DNA of 64,000 nucleotides from Acidobacterium sp. S8 (GTDB taxonomy: Bacteria; Acidobacteriota; Terriglobia; Terriglobales; Acidobacteriaceae), in NCBI RefSeq assembly GCF_009765985.1, contig NZ_LMUM01000027.1, forward strand, positions 1-64,000, read 5' to 3'. Positions 30,622 through 40,651 of this stretch are shown piece by piece (position 1 is the stretch's first letter; each line of letters begins with the position of its first letter). Both the position numbers and the translations under genes were made by a program. The notes below the pieces were generated by a model. That model saw nothing but the letters and a program-made list of their open reading frames with translations, had not been told where the DNA came from and did no database searches.

Positions 30622-31818
30622 TCAGACTTGTGGATACAGCCTTGGGAAAAGTTCTTCTAGTGCGCTCTCTGGGAAACGAAGTGAGACTGGACCCTTCGGG
30701 GTAGAGGACGCTAGCAATCCAAGCTCTGTCACGTCAGCAAGAACGCGACGTGCGGTGCGTTCTGGAAGGCCAGTGATGCGGGCAATCTCTCCCCGCTCAA
30801 ACTCTCCCCGCATAAGCGCCTCTTCCAAGAGAGCTGCAGCTTGAGGTTTTAGAGTGCGGCTTCTTTCAACAAGCGTCTTAAGCCTTTGCCTCAATTCATT
30901 CAGGTCGAACAGTCCAGACATGAACTGAACTTGATCCAGGCAGACCTGAAGAAACCAGAGCACAAAGCTTTTCAATGCCTTTAGAGAGAGATTCCCTCGT
31001 CCGTCGAAGTCTCCCTGTCGTGGCATATCTGCCATGTCCATCACGCTTTTGTACTCGCCTCGGCTCTCAAGGCCTCGTGCGAGTCCACGCGAGATCGACC
31101 ACAACCCATGCGCTCCGATGCCGGTCTGATGTGCCATTGCGTGGCTCATCAAACGGCTCACACGCCCGTTCCCATCAGGGAATGGATGGATGTAGTTCAG
31201 ACGGTGGTGCGCGGCTGGGATGGCCATAATGCGGCTAGCGGTTCCAAGTTGCAAGAGGCTGTATCGCTGCTCAAAATACTGCATGAAGTCCGCCACGCGC
31301 TCGCTGGAAGGCGGAAGATGACGACCCACAGCATTATCGTGTTCGGGCCGCGAACGCCATTGGCCTGGGGCCATCACGATTTCTCGCGATTCGTTCTTGA
31401 GGGTGAGCATTGCGCGGGGAGCATCCCGATAAAACTCGTTGTGAATCCACTGAATGAATCCGGCGGATGTCGCGGGGGGCAGAGTACCCAAGAGAAACAT
31501 TCGGTCTATTTCTGTCTGAACCCTGACATGCGCCGCCGCTTCGATTTGCAGGTTGCGGCGTTCTTCATTCTGATCCAACTCACCCGAGAGGGCGCGTTCA
31601 ATGTCGCGTGGCCGCGTATTGTGACCTTCGATCAGATTGCTGTAATAGGTATTCATGATGCGTACCGCATCGGCCAAGTTTGCGGCTGTTACAGGATGCA
31701 AAAATTTACCGAGGACGGATACGGTTGCCGTCAGATCTGCAACTACGTCGGCGATAGCTGACGAGGGTTCATCGATCAGGGCTGGTTCGATTCGACTTGG
31801 AATCTCAATATCCGACAT
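30622..31818 (-). CDS. Fic family protein
   Basis: [13 protein letters not shown] Fic core; candidate N-terminal inhibitory motif SNLIEG. Confidence 0.93.
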   Translation of the reverse strand: MSDIEIPSRIEPALIDEPSSAIADVVADLTATVSVLGKFLHPVTAANLADAVRIMNTYYSNLIEGHNTRPRDIERALSGELDQNEERRNLQIEAAAHVRVQTEIDRMFLLGTLPPATSAGFIQWIHNEFYRDAPRAMLTLKNESREIVMAPGQWRSRPEHDNAVGRHLPPSSERVADFMQYFEQRYSLLQLGTASRIMAIPAAHHRLNYIHPFPDGNGRVSRLMSHAMAHQTGIGAHGLWSISRGLARGLESRGEYKSVMDMADMPRQGDFDGRGNLSLKALKSFVLWFLQVCLDQVQFMSGLFDLNELRQRLKTLVERSRTLKPQAAALLEEALMRGEFERGEIARITGLPERTARRVLADVTELGLLASSTPKGPVSLRFPESALEELFPRLYPQV

Positions 31819-31882
31819 GGGTTTAGTTGGCCGAACTTATACAGGGGAAATATCACGTATCCACTGATGATACGCCACAACA

Positions 31883-31932
31883 TAGGCCAATGTTGGCCGA
31901 TGATGTGGCCGATGTTGGTCGATGTTGGTCAA
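31883..31932. repeat. Tandem ATGTTGGYCR repeats with palindrome GGCCAA-TG-TTGGCC
   Basis: Direct reading: ggccaatgttggccgatgatgtggccgatgttggtcgatgttggtc, about 65 nt upstream of fic. Confidence 0.7.
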
Positions 31933-32261
31933 TCTCAAACATACGGAGAGAAGCTAGCTGAGATCAGTTGTCGGCTGGTGCGTTGTGGAGAATGGCAGGA
32001 GCGTTGAGCGCTAAGTTTACGTGATAAGGGCACCACCCCAAGATCAGCGCCTTCGACGACCGTTCGCGGCCCACGGCAAACTATTTTTTGCCAGTTTTCC
32101 ACAGGCATATCGTGTCCGTAGAGTTCCCAAGAATTCCTTAGAAGACACTGCAACGACAATACGGGCCTTAGACTCCGAAAGACCTCTGCCGTAACCGCCT
32201 TGTCGGCCCATAGACAAACCCAAACGCATGTTCCATCGTGTGTTCAGGAGGCGTACGAGCC

Positions 32262-32507
32262 ATGTCCGAATTCAAGTTTGTTTCTGAACCGTTCCTGGAT
32301 AGCGATCAAGCCGCCGCTATCCTTCGCATTCACCCTAAGACCCTTCAACGCCTTGCGCGGTGCGGTCGTGTCACCGGCTACCGCGTTGGGAAGCTGTGGC
32401 GATTTCACGCCTCCGACCTCGAAGGCCGCAACGATAGCTTCTCTTCCACACTCGACTCCGGCACTGCCGAGCGGTACGCTTTAAGTACCACTTGTGCCCG
32501 CAACTAA
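32262..32507 (+). CDS. AlpA/MerR-like excisionase-type HTH protein (paralog of 30365)
   Basis: LDSDQAAAILRIHPKTLQRLARCGRVTGYRVGKLWRFHASDL. Confidence 0.88.
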   Translation: MSEFKFVSEPFLDSDQAAAILRIHPKTLQRLARCGRVTGYRVGKLWRFHASDLEGRNDSFSSTLDSGTAERYALSTTCARN

Positions 32508-32522
32508 ACAGGAGGAATATCC

Positions 32523-33704
32523 ATGTTTGTTCGGTCACGATTTCAATATGGCAGTCTGCGGCTACGGAAGCGCGAACGGAGTACCGACGTGTGGGAGTTT
32601 CGTTATTACGAGACCAGCCCGGTTGGCAAACGGATCAGGCAGAGCGTCATCCTTGGGGATCAGGCTCTCTACCGGACCGAGGCCGACGCACGGAAGGCAA
32701 CGCAAGCTCTTCTCATGCGGCTCAACGACGAAGCTCCACGCGCTGAGATGGAAGCTCCGACGTTCGGGGCTCTGCTCGATAGGTATATCGAGCATGAGTT
32801 GCCAGAGCGACACTCGACTCAGAGGTCGCATCTCTCGAATATTCGGAAACACATCAGGCCGCGTTGGAGCGATCAACCGATTAACAGGATGAAGCCGATG
32901 GCGATGGAGCAGTGGCTGCGCGATCTGCCGCTTGCACCCAAGTCAAAGGTTCACATCCGAAGCTTGATGCACCTGGTTATGAAGTGCGCGGAACGATGGG
33001 GAGTCATAGAGATTGGCAAGAACCCCGTTGCTCTAGTGCGCGTTAAGAACGCAAGCAAGCGGCTGAAGCGGCCCCAGATCCTCGAAGTGGCTCAGTTCTT
33101 CGAGATGCTCAAGCATCTCGCGGAGCCGTACCGAACCATGGTGATGGTGGCGCAATGTACGGGACTTCGCATCAGCGAAATCCTTGGCCTGCAGTGGGGC
33201 GACTTCGATTTTGAAGCGCACACCTTCATGGTTCAGCGCAGCGTTGTCAGCGGAAGGGTAGATGCGGTGAAGACGGAATATTCAAAGGACTACGTTCCGC
33301 TCGATCCGCGTCTGGAAGGACTGCTGTTGGAATGGCGGACCTTCAGCGCATATCCCAGCGATGCAGATTGGGTTTTCGCCAATCCGCAGACCGGGAAGCC
33401 CTTTCACCAGGAAAGCCTCAAGAAGCATCAGCTGCACCGGGTTGCCGAACTCATCGGCCTGCCGGACGGGATCGGATGGCACACGTTCCGCCACACCTAC
33501 CGTTCGTGGCTGGACGAGACCGGCGCTCCTATGAAGGTGCAACAAGAGCTGATGCGACACGCCTCGATCCAGACGACGATGAACATCTACGGACGGGCGA
33601 TGAACGATTCCAAGCGCAAAGCCAACAGCCAAGTCGTTGGGCTGGCATTCGGCGAATCGATGGAATCGAGAAGGGAGGGATTAAGCACAACAGCCCTTCA
33701 GTAG
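32523..33704 (+). CDS. Tyrosine site-specific recombinase/integrase
   Basis: ARCTGLRISEILGLQWGDFD-like core (QCTGLRISEILGLQWGDFDFEA), HTFRHTYRSWLDETGAP, LMRHASIQTTMNIYG. Confidence 0.95.
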   Translation: MFVRSRFQYGSLRLRKRERSTDVWEFRYYETSPVGKRIRQSVILGDQALYRTEADARKATQALLMRLNDEAPRAEMEAPTFGALLDRYIEHELPERHSTQRSHLSNIRKHIRPRWSDQPINRMKPMAMEQWLRDLPLAPKSKVHIRSLMHLVMKCAERWGVIEIGKNPVALVRVKNASKRLKRPQILEVAQFFEMLKHLAEPYRTMVMVAQCTGLRISEILGLQWGDFDFEAHTFMVQRSVVSGRVDAVKTEYSKDYVPLDPRLEGLLLEWRTFSAYPSDADWVFANPQTGKPFHQESLKKHQLHRVAELIGLPDGIGWHTFRHTYRSWLDETGAPMKVQQELMRHASIQTTMNIYGRAMNDSKRKANSQVVGLAFGESMESRREGLSTTALQ

Positions 33705-33712
33705 AAGGGCTG
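33691..33712. terminator. Hairpin CAGCCCTTC-AGTA-GAAGGGCTG overlapping integrase stop
   Basis: Perfect 9-bp stem. Confidence 0.65.
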
Positions 33713-33789
33713 AATCAGTGGCCATTTCCGATTGGGGGATAATGGGGACTTAATTGGGTTTTTCGTTTCTCGTAACTGCTTGATTTGAT

Positions 33790-33866
<77 letters not shown>

Positions 33867-34044
33867 ATCTGATATTAACAATCCATTGCGGGTAGGTCAA
33901 ACGGCGCAAGTTATGCGCCAACCGTGCTGAAGTTGTTTTTTGTGATCACCATAGAGCCTCATTTCAAGAAGGGCGGTTCTGGGGGCGCTTATTTTGCTTT
34001 CAATTCAGGAGCAATCGCCAATTAGCGGCATAATCTTCGATGGG

Positions 34045-34755
34045 TTAGTAAATTGGTTTTGGGACTGGATCATATGCGCTGCCGAATTTGTTGTCGTGGT
34101 TGGCGAGAGCGGGTATCGGAATTTTTATTTGTCCAAGATCAACGGGCCGGCCAGATAAATGCACATTTCTATTCAATCCGCTGAGAATCGATGGTGGTAC
34201 GCTTTCGATCCAGACGTGCAATCGGTAATCACCGGCCGGAATGTCGGGAAGCACAAACGCATCGTTCGCGGCCGCAATTGCAAAGAAAGGAGTAGATAGC
34301 GTCAAAACGACAGCGCTCATTTCCGGATGAATGTTGCAGAAAATATATGAAATACCTTCACGCGGGAAAACGACCGATTTGCTGGAACCCGCTTCATAAA
34401 GCCCGAGGTCAAAACGCTTGCCATCAAAAAGTGAGAAGACATTGTGAAAGAAAGGATCGCCGTTGGGAAACTCGACACTGCTGCCCGTAGGGATAACCTG
34501 AAGGTGTGGAATAAACGTACGGTTTTTCTGTTGAAGGGTGTAATGTCCATGAGGAAGAAACGGGGGCGAATCGGTTCCGGCCAACGGTTCGAGCCAAATG
34601 ACCGCAGGTACAAAGCGCTGCTTTCCGGCTGTAGAGGGAATGATACGCAGACGTAATTCTGAGGTTGTTTCGGCAACACGAATCTGCGCGCATAGCATCT
34701 GCAACGCCAGAGCCGCGACGCAGAATAGCCATTTGCCAAATCGCTTTCTGCTCAT
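34045..34755 (-). CDS. Plastocyanin/cupredoxin-like secreted protein
   Basis: HNVFSLFDGKRFDLGLYEAGSSKSVVFPREGISYIFCNIHPEMSAVVL: H...C-N-I-H-P-E-M type-1 Cu ligand pattern. Confidence 0.75.
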   Translation of the reverse strand: MSRKRFGKWLFCVAALALQMLCAQIRVAETTSELRLRIIPSTAGKQRFVPAVIWLEPLAGTDSPPFLPHGHYTLQQKNRTFIPHLQVIPTGSSVEFPNGDPFFHNVFSLFDGKRFDLGLYEAGSSKSVVFPREGISYIFCNIHPEMSAVVLTLSTPFFAIAAANDAFVLPDIPAGDYRLHVWIESVPPSILSGLNRNVHLSGRPVDLGQIKIPIPALANHDNKFGSAYDPVPKPIY

Positions 34756-36341
34756 CAGAATTTGTATCCTGCTCCCAAACCGATGACATTACTGTCAGCG
34801 GGAAGTCCCGTGACAGGTGAACTTGTCAGATGCCGGTACTCGAGAGAGAAGAGCAGATATGCGCTTGGACTGTAAATTATATTGCTGGTATATGTACGAT
34901 TTCGAGCCAGATTCATGTACATAGAGCCTCCGGGAACCGCATAACGCCGCAGTTCCCCTGCGAATACGTTGTCCAAACCAAAGGCCTGGTTCATCTGGAT
35001 TTGTTCACTGAACTTCTCCTTAAGTTGCATCCATCCGCCAACATCATCGAGTGGCCGGATGTAGTAAACGCCTGATTCCGGATCTGCGCGATATGCGAAA
35101 TCCTTGTATGCGCCGCCGCCGAGGCCGCCGAGGGCCATTCCGCGGTAAGCACTCGCCGTCAATTCAAAATGGGTTGACAGGGCCAGCCGCGAATCGAGCG
35201 TACCTGCCCAGGAATCGAAGCTGTGCCCCAGAGCGCTGCGATGAGGTGCGAAATATCCGCCGGCACCAAAACTACTGGCTTGTTCGCCGGAACCGAGCAA
35301 GGCGATGTGAGTCTCGACCCCGGGCCATCGGCTCTGTTCCGCACTGTTGGCGATCGATGCCTGAGATTCGGTCATAGAAGGAGATATCGAAGGAGTTAAA
35401 GGCGCATCGCTTACATCGACCAACGCGGCTTCCAATTGCAGGCTACGTGAGCCGGCAAGCCTCAGGTTCTGCGTTACACCTGCTTGTGGGTTCCAGGTCC
35501 ATAGATTGCCAGACCATGCGAGAGGTGGGACGGAAACCGCCGTCAGGGAAGTCGGCACATCGGGGCTGAAGATCGGACGATCAAGTGAGAAATAGGCTTT
35601 GGTGCGGTCCCATTCCAGAAATGCATGAGCGGTGCGGAGTCGTAGTATCATGCTGCTCGTGCCGTAATATCCCGAATAACCTGCAACTTGACTGTCGGAT
35701 TGTGAGTTTCCATCGAAGTCCACACGCAGATCAGCATAGCTGCGTGCTCCAAAGAGTTGCGGACCGCGCGCATCGAATCCCAGTACCGTCTGCCTCACGG
35801 AGGCTCCTGTGCTGCCTCCTCCCGGAATGGCCAAAGTCGGCGTTGCCGCCACATCGACCGCGCTTGTATTGACAAAGGTATTCAATAGCAACAGGCCGGT
35901 GATTTTCACTGGAAACTTCGACTCACTCTCCACTTTGGTTTGTTCGTGGGTTGCAATCTGGGAGGCCTGCATCGCTTGGCGTTCCTGAATGTCTTCGATC
36001 GCTTCCGCAGTATTAACAGGCGCGGCCGATGATGCTTCCTGTGTCCGAGTTGAGGATAGTGGACTCGTACTCGATCCACTGTTTGCGATTTCGCGTTGCA
36101 AAGCAGTCAGTTGCTGCCGCATTTCATCCAGTTGATGTTGAGATTGCTCAAGTTGCGTCTGCGTACGTGTCATCGCTTCAATTAGATTTTGAATCTGCTG
36201 TTGCAAACTTGTTTGATCTACAGTTTGTGCGAGGAGACTGTTCACCCGGAAGCAGTGCAATATCAGGACAAGGAATAACACTCCACTCACGCCAAGACGG
36301 CAACCATAGGGATGCCTTCGTCTAAATCTGTACATTCTCAT
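34755..36341 (-). CDS. Coiled-coil outer membrane porin-like (DcaP-like) protein
   Basis: Signal, heptad coiled coil (QLEQSQHQLDEMRQQLTALQ), then beta-barrel-like C-terminus ending ...GAGYKF. Confidence 0.7.
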   Translation of the reverse strand: MRMYRFRRRHPYGCRLGVSGVLFLVLILHCFRVNSLLAQTVDQTSLQQQIQNLIEAMTRTQTQLEQSQHQLDEMRQQLTALQREIANSGSSTSPLSSTRTQEASSAAPVNTAEAIEDIQERQAMQASQIATHEQTKVESESKFPVKITGLLLLNTFVNTSAVDVAATPTLAIPGGGSTGASVRQTVLGFDARGPQLFGARSYADLRVDFDGNSQSDSQVAGYSGYYGTSSMILRLRTAHAFLEWDRTKAYFSLDRPIFSPDVPTSLTAVSVPPLAWSGNLWTWNPQAGVTQNLRLAGSRSLQLEAALVDVSDAPLTPSISPSMTESQASIANSAEQSRWPGVETHIALLGSGEQASSFGAGGYFAPHRSALGHSFDSWAGTLDSRLALSTHFELTASAYRGMALGGLGGGAYKDFAYRADPESGVYYIRPLDDVGGWMQLKEKFSEQIQMNQAFGLDNVFAGELRRYAVPGGSMYMNLARNRTYTSNIIYSPSAYLLFSLEYRHLTSSPVTGLPADSNVIGLGAGYKF

Positions 36342-38247
36342 GTGCAGCCACCTGATCGCGATGTTTTGATTCAGTTACTGTCATGTCTTGCTCAGGAAGG
36401 TTGCGTGCTACCTTCATTTGAAAAATTGTTTCTCCGGGACGACTGCTTAGCAGAACCACTTCTCCTCCATGTTCCGCAGCAATGCAATGAGCGAGCGTGA
36501 GGCCTAATCCGGTCCCTTTTTGCTTGCCTTCGCTCACAAATGGCTCAAAAAGAGTATTCCGAATGTTTTCGGGAACGCCTGCCCCATTGTCAATTACCTT
36601 GATGAACACATAATGCGCTTCCGTCTGCAAAACTATCGCAACTTTCGCCGCGTCTTCCGATGCACGAACGGATTGGCACGCATTGATTAGCAGGTTGAAA
36701 ATGGCGCGCTCAATCTGCTTTCCGTCCACGACGACTGCGGTCTCTGTGGGCTCACCGTATTGTGCTTCCATCACAACGCCTTCCGCATCTGGATGCTGAC
36801 GTGCCAGCGAAGTTGCTCGCTCCAGCAGCGTAACCATCAATTCCGCGGACCGTCTGGTACCTTTGCCTGATCGGCTGAAGATGAGCAGTGATTCGATCAT
36901 GTCGGTTGTGCCATGAACGGCAGAACGGATATCTGCAAATATTTCCGATCGCTCTTTTGATAAGAGCCGGTCCGAGGCAAGAAATTCCGCATTAGCGTAT
37001 ATGGCTGCCAGATAGTGGCGAAGATCGTGAGATACCGAGCTAGCCATGCGGCCAATCGTTGCCAGCCGCTCTGATTCCAGGAGCGCCCCATTCACTTGCT
37101 GGATTTCGTCTCGCATGCGAGCAAACGCCGAGCTTAGCTGCCGCACTTCCTGAGTGCCATGCTGCGGGATGAGGTATTCCCTGTTGCCGATGCCAAATGC
37201 CCTTACGCTCTTTGAGAGCTCCTCAAGAGGGCGGGTCACCAATCGAGAAAGGCCAATCATCAGCCCAGTACCAAGAAGCAATGCCATCAAGCCTGCTAGA
37301 ACAATTGTGCGATCGATGCGACTGATCCAGCGTTCGGCCGGTCCAAATGATTTCAGAACAACCAATTGTAATGGCGAAGTTGCGGTAGCAGAGAGGTCTT
37401 CCGAAAAGGCAAGAAAACGCGTATCTCCAAGTTGCACAAATGCGGGCGTCCGGAGCATTTTAGAAATCAGGGGAGATTTTTGAGCCAGCTCCGGCTGAAT
37501 GGACGACGGAAGGGTGCTGGCGACAATCTGACCGCGGCTGAGAAATGTCGCTTCGACCGCGGTGGGTTGGCTCATCTGTCGCACCGTGCGCTCGGTGGAT
37601 GAGCCACTGACCACGTATCCCAAGAGCGTTCCTTCCTCGTCGCTCCCGAAGTAAAACGGTCGAACGGAACAAGCGTATAGCGACTCGCCATCAATGAGAT
37701 AGTGTTTGTCGGGATGAGCCAATAAGGTTTTCAGCCCCTGCCGGAGCTTTGTGTCAGCGGAGGGAACTTTCGTATATGCCGCGACAATCCGACCAGTTGC
37801 ATCTGCGAGAGCAAACAGATCAGCACCGCTAAGTTGCCAAAATTCAACTGCGCCATCTTGAATCGTAAGATCGTCGCCACTGGTCATCAATGCCTTCAGT
37901 GGAGGCAGATCAGCGAGCAGTGCGTTCTCGCGCTCGAGCGCTTCCAGACGTTCGGCCTGCAGACTTTGAAAAGTAACGACGGAGTGGTTCAGATCCTGCG
38001 ACAGATTGTCCGTTATTTGGACACGGAGATCCTGGCGAATGAGAAAGAGGCTGAGACTGGTGATACTCACAATTACCAGTGCCATTGCAAAGACAAGCAG
38101 CACATGCGTGCGTGCGCCCTGCCTGTCGTTCCTGCCTGTGGCCTTGTTTGGTCCGTTTTCGGACGGAAGGTCGGCTTGGCCATTAAGGGACAAATTTATA
38201 CCCTGCACCGTAGATGGTAAGTAGATGTCTTGGATTCGCCGGATCAT
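36322..38247 (-). CDS. Sensor histidine kinase with extracytoplasmic domain and HAMP
   Basis: ASSVSHDLRHYLAAIYANAEFL H-box; NLLINACQSVRASE; KGTGLGLTLAHCIAAEHGG. Confidence 0.92.
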   Translation of the reverse strand: MIRRIQDIYLPSTVQGINLSLNGQADLPSENGPNKATGRNDRQGARTHVLLVFAMALVIVSITSLSLFLIRQDLRVQITDNLSQDLNHSVVTFQSLQAERLEALERENALLADLPPLKALMTSGDDLTIQDGAVEFWQLSGADLFALADATGRIVAAYTKVPSADTKLRQGLKTLLAHPDKHYLIDGESLYACSVRPFYFGSDEEGTLLGYVVSGSSTERTVRQMSQPTAVEATFLSRGQIVASTLPSSIQPELAQKSPLISKMLRTPAFVQLGDTRFLAFSEDLSATATSPLQLVVLKSFGPAERWISRIDRTIVLAGLMALLLGTGLMIGLSRLVTRPLEELSKSVRAFGIGNREYLIPQHGTQEVRQLSSAFARMRDEIQQVNGALLESERLATIGRMASSVSHDLRHYLAAIYANAEFLASDRLLSKERSEIFADIRSAVHGTTDMIESLLIFSRSGKGTRRSAELMVTLLERATSLARQHPDAEGVVMEAQYGEPTETAVVVDGKQIERAIFNLLINACQSVRASEDAAKVAIVLQTEAHYVFIKVIDNGAGVPENIRNTLFEPFVSEGKQKGTGLGLTLAHCIAAEHGGEVVLLSSRPGETIFQMKVARNLPEQDMTVTESKHRDQVAAHENVQI

Positions 38248-38920
38248 GTTCCAGCTTCTGGCGCAGCTTCAGTATCTGATTATCTACAGTTCGTGTAGTT
38301 GGATAAAAATTATATCCCCATACTTCATTGAGCAAGATATCGCGAGTAAGTACCCGTTCTGCATTTTCGGTAAAAAACTTCAATAATTTGAATTCATGCG
38401 CAGTCAGCATCACAGTACTGCCGGAACGTGCGGCTGTCATTTTCTTAAAATCGATCTCGCAATCTGCAAAACGATAAACTTCTTGGGAAGTTGGTTTGCG
38501 CTGTCGACGAATTGCAGCCTGGACACGCGCCGTAAGCTCGCGGGGACTGAAGGGCTTGGTGACGTAATCATCGGCGCCCAGTTCAAGAAGAAGTACTTTA
38601 TCGACAACTTCGGTAATTGCGCTGAGAACGATGACTGGGATGTTGCTGGAGAGGTTTTTAAACGTCTGGCAAAGTTCGCGACCGGACAGGTGCGGCAGAA
38701 TGAGGTCGAGCACGACGGCCAAAGGCCGCTCAGTGCGAAACATTTCGAGGCCCGTTTGGCCGTCTCCTGCAACCAGGATGGAGTAGTGCTCTTCCGTAAA
38801 GATTCGACGGAGCACCTTCTGCATGCGTGGATCGTCTTCGATGACTAGAATTGTGCCGAGAGTCATTAGCGGAGCTGTGTCTTCTGCCATTTCTGCTACT
38901 AGTTCTCTGTCCTTAATCAT
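38183..38920 (-). CDS. OmpR-family response regulator
   Basis: ILVIEDDPRMQKVLRRIF...LILPHLSGREL; winged helix C-terminus. Confidence 0.93.
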   Translation of the reverse strand: MIKDRELVAEMAEDTAPLMTLGTILVIEDDPRMQKVLRRIFTEEHYSILVAGDGQTGLEMFRTERPLAVVLDLILPHLSGRELCQTFKNLSSNIPVIVLSAITEVVDKVLLLELGADDYVTKPFSPRELTARVQAAIRRQRKPTSQEVYRFADCEIDFKKMTAARSGSTVMLTAHEFKLLKFFTENAERVLTRDILLNEVWGYNFYPTTRTVDNQILKLRQKLEHDPANPRHLLTIYGAGYKFVP

Positions 38921-39029
38921 GATTCAGACCTCTTCTGCTCTATTCTGAACCACGGAAATCTAGTTCAGGCGCCTTTTACGTTAGAAATGACAATGGGATG
39001 ACAATTTTGTTGCTCTACAGCTACGTCTA

Positions 39030-39527
39030 TCAACAGGCTGATAGTAACGAATGCCCATAACGCAGTGACAGATCGAATGGCTCGATATCAGCTAAGCCGC
39101 GCATAAGGATAAAGATAAGAAAAGCAAGGAACGGCGTTTTTGTGTGGCCTGCAGGCAGCTTTCGTATCTGCAGATACATACTGCCGTAAATTCCCAGGAA
39201 TATGCAAACACCGATTAATCCATAAGCATAGAACTGCTGTATCAATTCGTTATGCGCCTGTCGAGCCTCAAATTGATCTGGACCAAAAAGGGGAATTACG
39301 TGCCACGGAATGGAATCCATGCCCGATCCACGGGTGTTGCATCGCTTCGGTGAGAATGTAAAGCCCCAGATGCCGATGCGCCCGGTCAACGTTTCCGGCT
39401 GGCTTCCTGCGTTACTGTAAACGTCGTAGTACGAAGACAGCAGTGTCCCAAATAAACCTACGATAACGACCGCAGCGAGAACAAGCCACAATTTGTTTTT
39501 ACGGCTTATGGATCTGTCATGCATCAA
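39030..39527 (-). pseudogene. O-antigen ligase/polymerase C-terminal remnant with compensating frameshifts
   Basis: TGRIGIWGFTF...WHVIPLFGPDQFEARQAHNELIQQFYAYGLIG; the out-of-frame middle reads LTEAMQHPWIGHGFHSV. Confidence 0.65.
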
Positions 39528-39569
39528 CAGGAAGGATTCGCTGATGATAAATGCAACGATGGATATGCC

Positions 39570-40040
39570 TTAGTGCGTATACATTTCTGGAACGCCCTGA
39601 CTGCCGGCCGGAGGCAGGTGGCGCAGAAAAATTACAATCGACCATAGCTCATCATCGCTGAGAATCCCTTTAGAACCAGGCATTCCAGATGGTCGGATGC
39701 CAAAGTCGAGAATCCACTTTAGCTGGCCATCGGTGTATTGCTGTACCTCCCTTGAAGAAAGTGAAGGAATAGGAGGTGAAATATGATCAGCGAACGGTAC
39801 ACCCGTATTCTGGCCGTCCATGCCATGGCAGGCAACACAGTAATGCGAAAACGCCTCTTTTCCGTCGGCGATGGTCTCCGGACTTTCCACTAAAGGGTTA
39901 GCCTGCCTTTTATTGCCAATGAAGAAATGATGTTTGGCAGTGGTAACGATCTTTGTCTCAAGCTTGCCGGGGGGACTGGCTTTGCAAGCGATCAAACCAA
40001 GCATAACGGTAGCGGCAGTTGTCAGTATAAGACAACGCAT
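39570..40040 (-). CDS. c-type cytochrome lipoprotein
   Basis: LGLIACKA lipobox; CVACHGMDGQNTG heme motif. Confidence 0.88.
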   Translation of the reverse strand: MRCLILTTAATVMLGLIACKASPPGKLETKIVTTAKHHFFIGNKRQANPLVESPETIADGKEAFSHYCVACHGMDGQNTGVPFADHISPPIPSLSSREVQQYTDGQLKWILDFGIRPSGMPGSKGILSDDELWSIVIFLRHLPPAGSQGVPEMYTH

Positions 40041-40406
40041 CTAATCCACCACGTGCAAGGTCAACTTCATCGAACCGTGACCGGAGCCGCAAAATACCGA
40101 ACAGTGCCCGACGAAATCTCCTGTCTTTTCCGGTGTGAATTGTGTCTGCGCCGGAATGCCTGAACGGGCTCTCAAGTCAACGTTCAGTTCACGAAAGCGC
40201 AGTCCATGGGCAACATCCGAGCTTTTGAGCACAAGGATCACGGGTTGTCCCTTCTTCAGTGTGATATCAGCCGGATCGAAGCCGAACTTCTTAGCGTTGA
40301 TTTCAATAGTTCGAGGCCCACTTTGGGCACGGATTATTCCTGGGGAACAGGCCATAGGTATCAGAACCGCAAATAATAAGGCCAGCCGTATGCTCTTACC
40401 TTTCAT
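40041..40406 (-). CDS. Cupredoxin with CuA-like motif (COX2-like soluble domain)
   Basis: VAHGLRFREL...GHCSVFCGSGHGSMKLTLHV: C-x3-C-x3-H-x2-M. Confidence 0.82.
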   Translation of the reverse strand: MKGKSIRLALLFAVLIPMACSPGIIRAQSGPRTIEINAKKFGFDPADITLKKGQPVILVLKSSDVAHGLRFRELNVDLRARSGIPAQTQFTPEKTGDFVGHCSVFCGSGHGSMKLTLHVVD

Positions 40407-40651
40407 ACTGTCTCCTCGACTCGTGGTGACGGCCCAATCCAGCGACCATGTTCTATCCCACGTTATCGATTGGGAGGTTGCTGAGTTGTCATGTGGTGGT
40501 TAATCAATTGTCATGATTTTGTCGTCCGTGCTTCGCGTGCACATCGGGACAAAAGAGTGACAAGTCAGTAACAACTCGCGGCCATGGCCATTTCATACTC
40601 TGTCTCGATACCAGGCGAATCTGTCGAGGAACACCCGATGAGTGACGAGCT

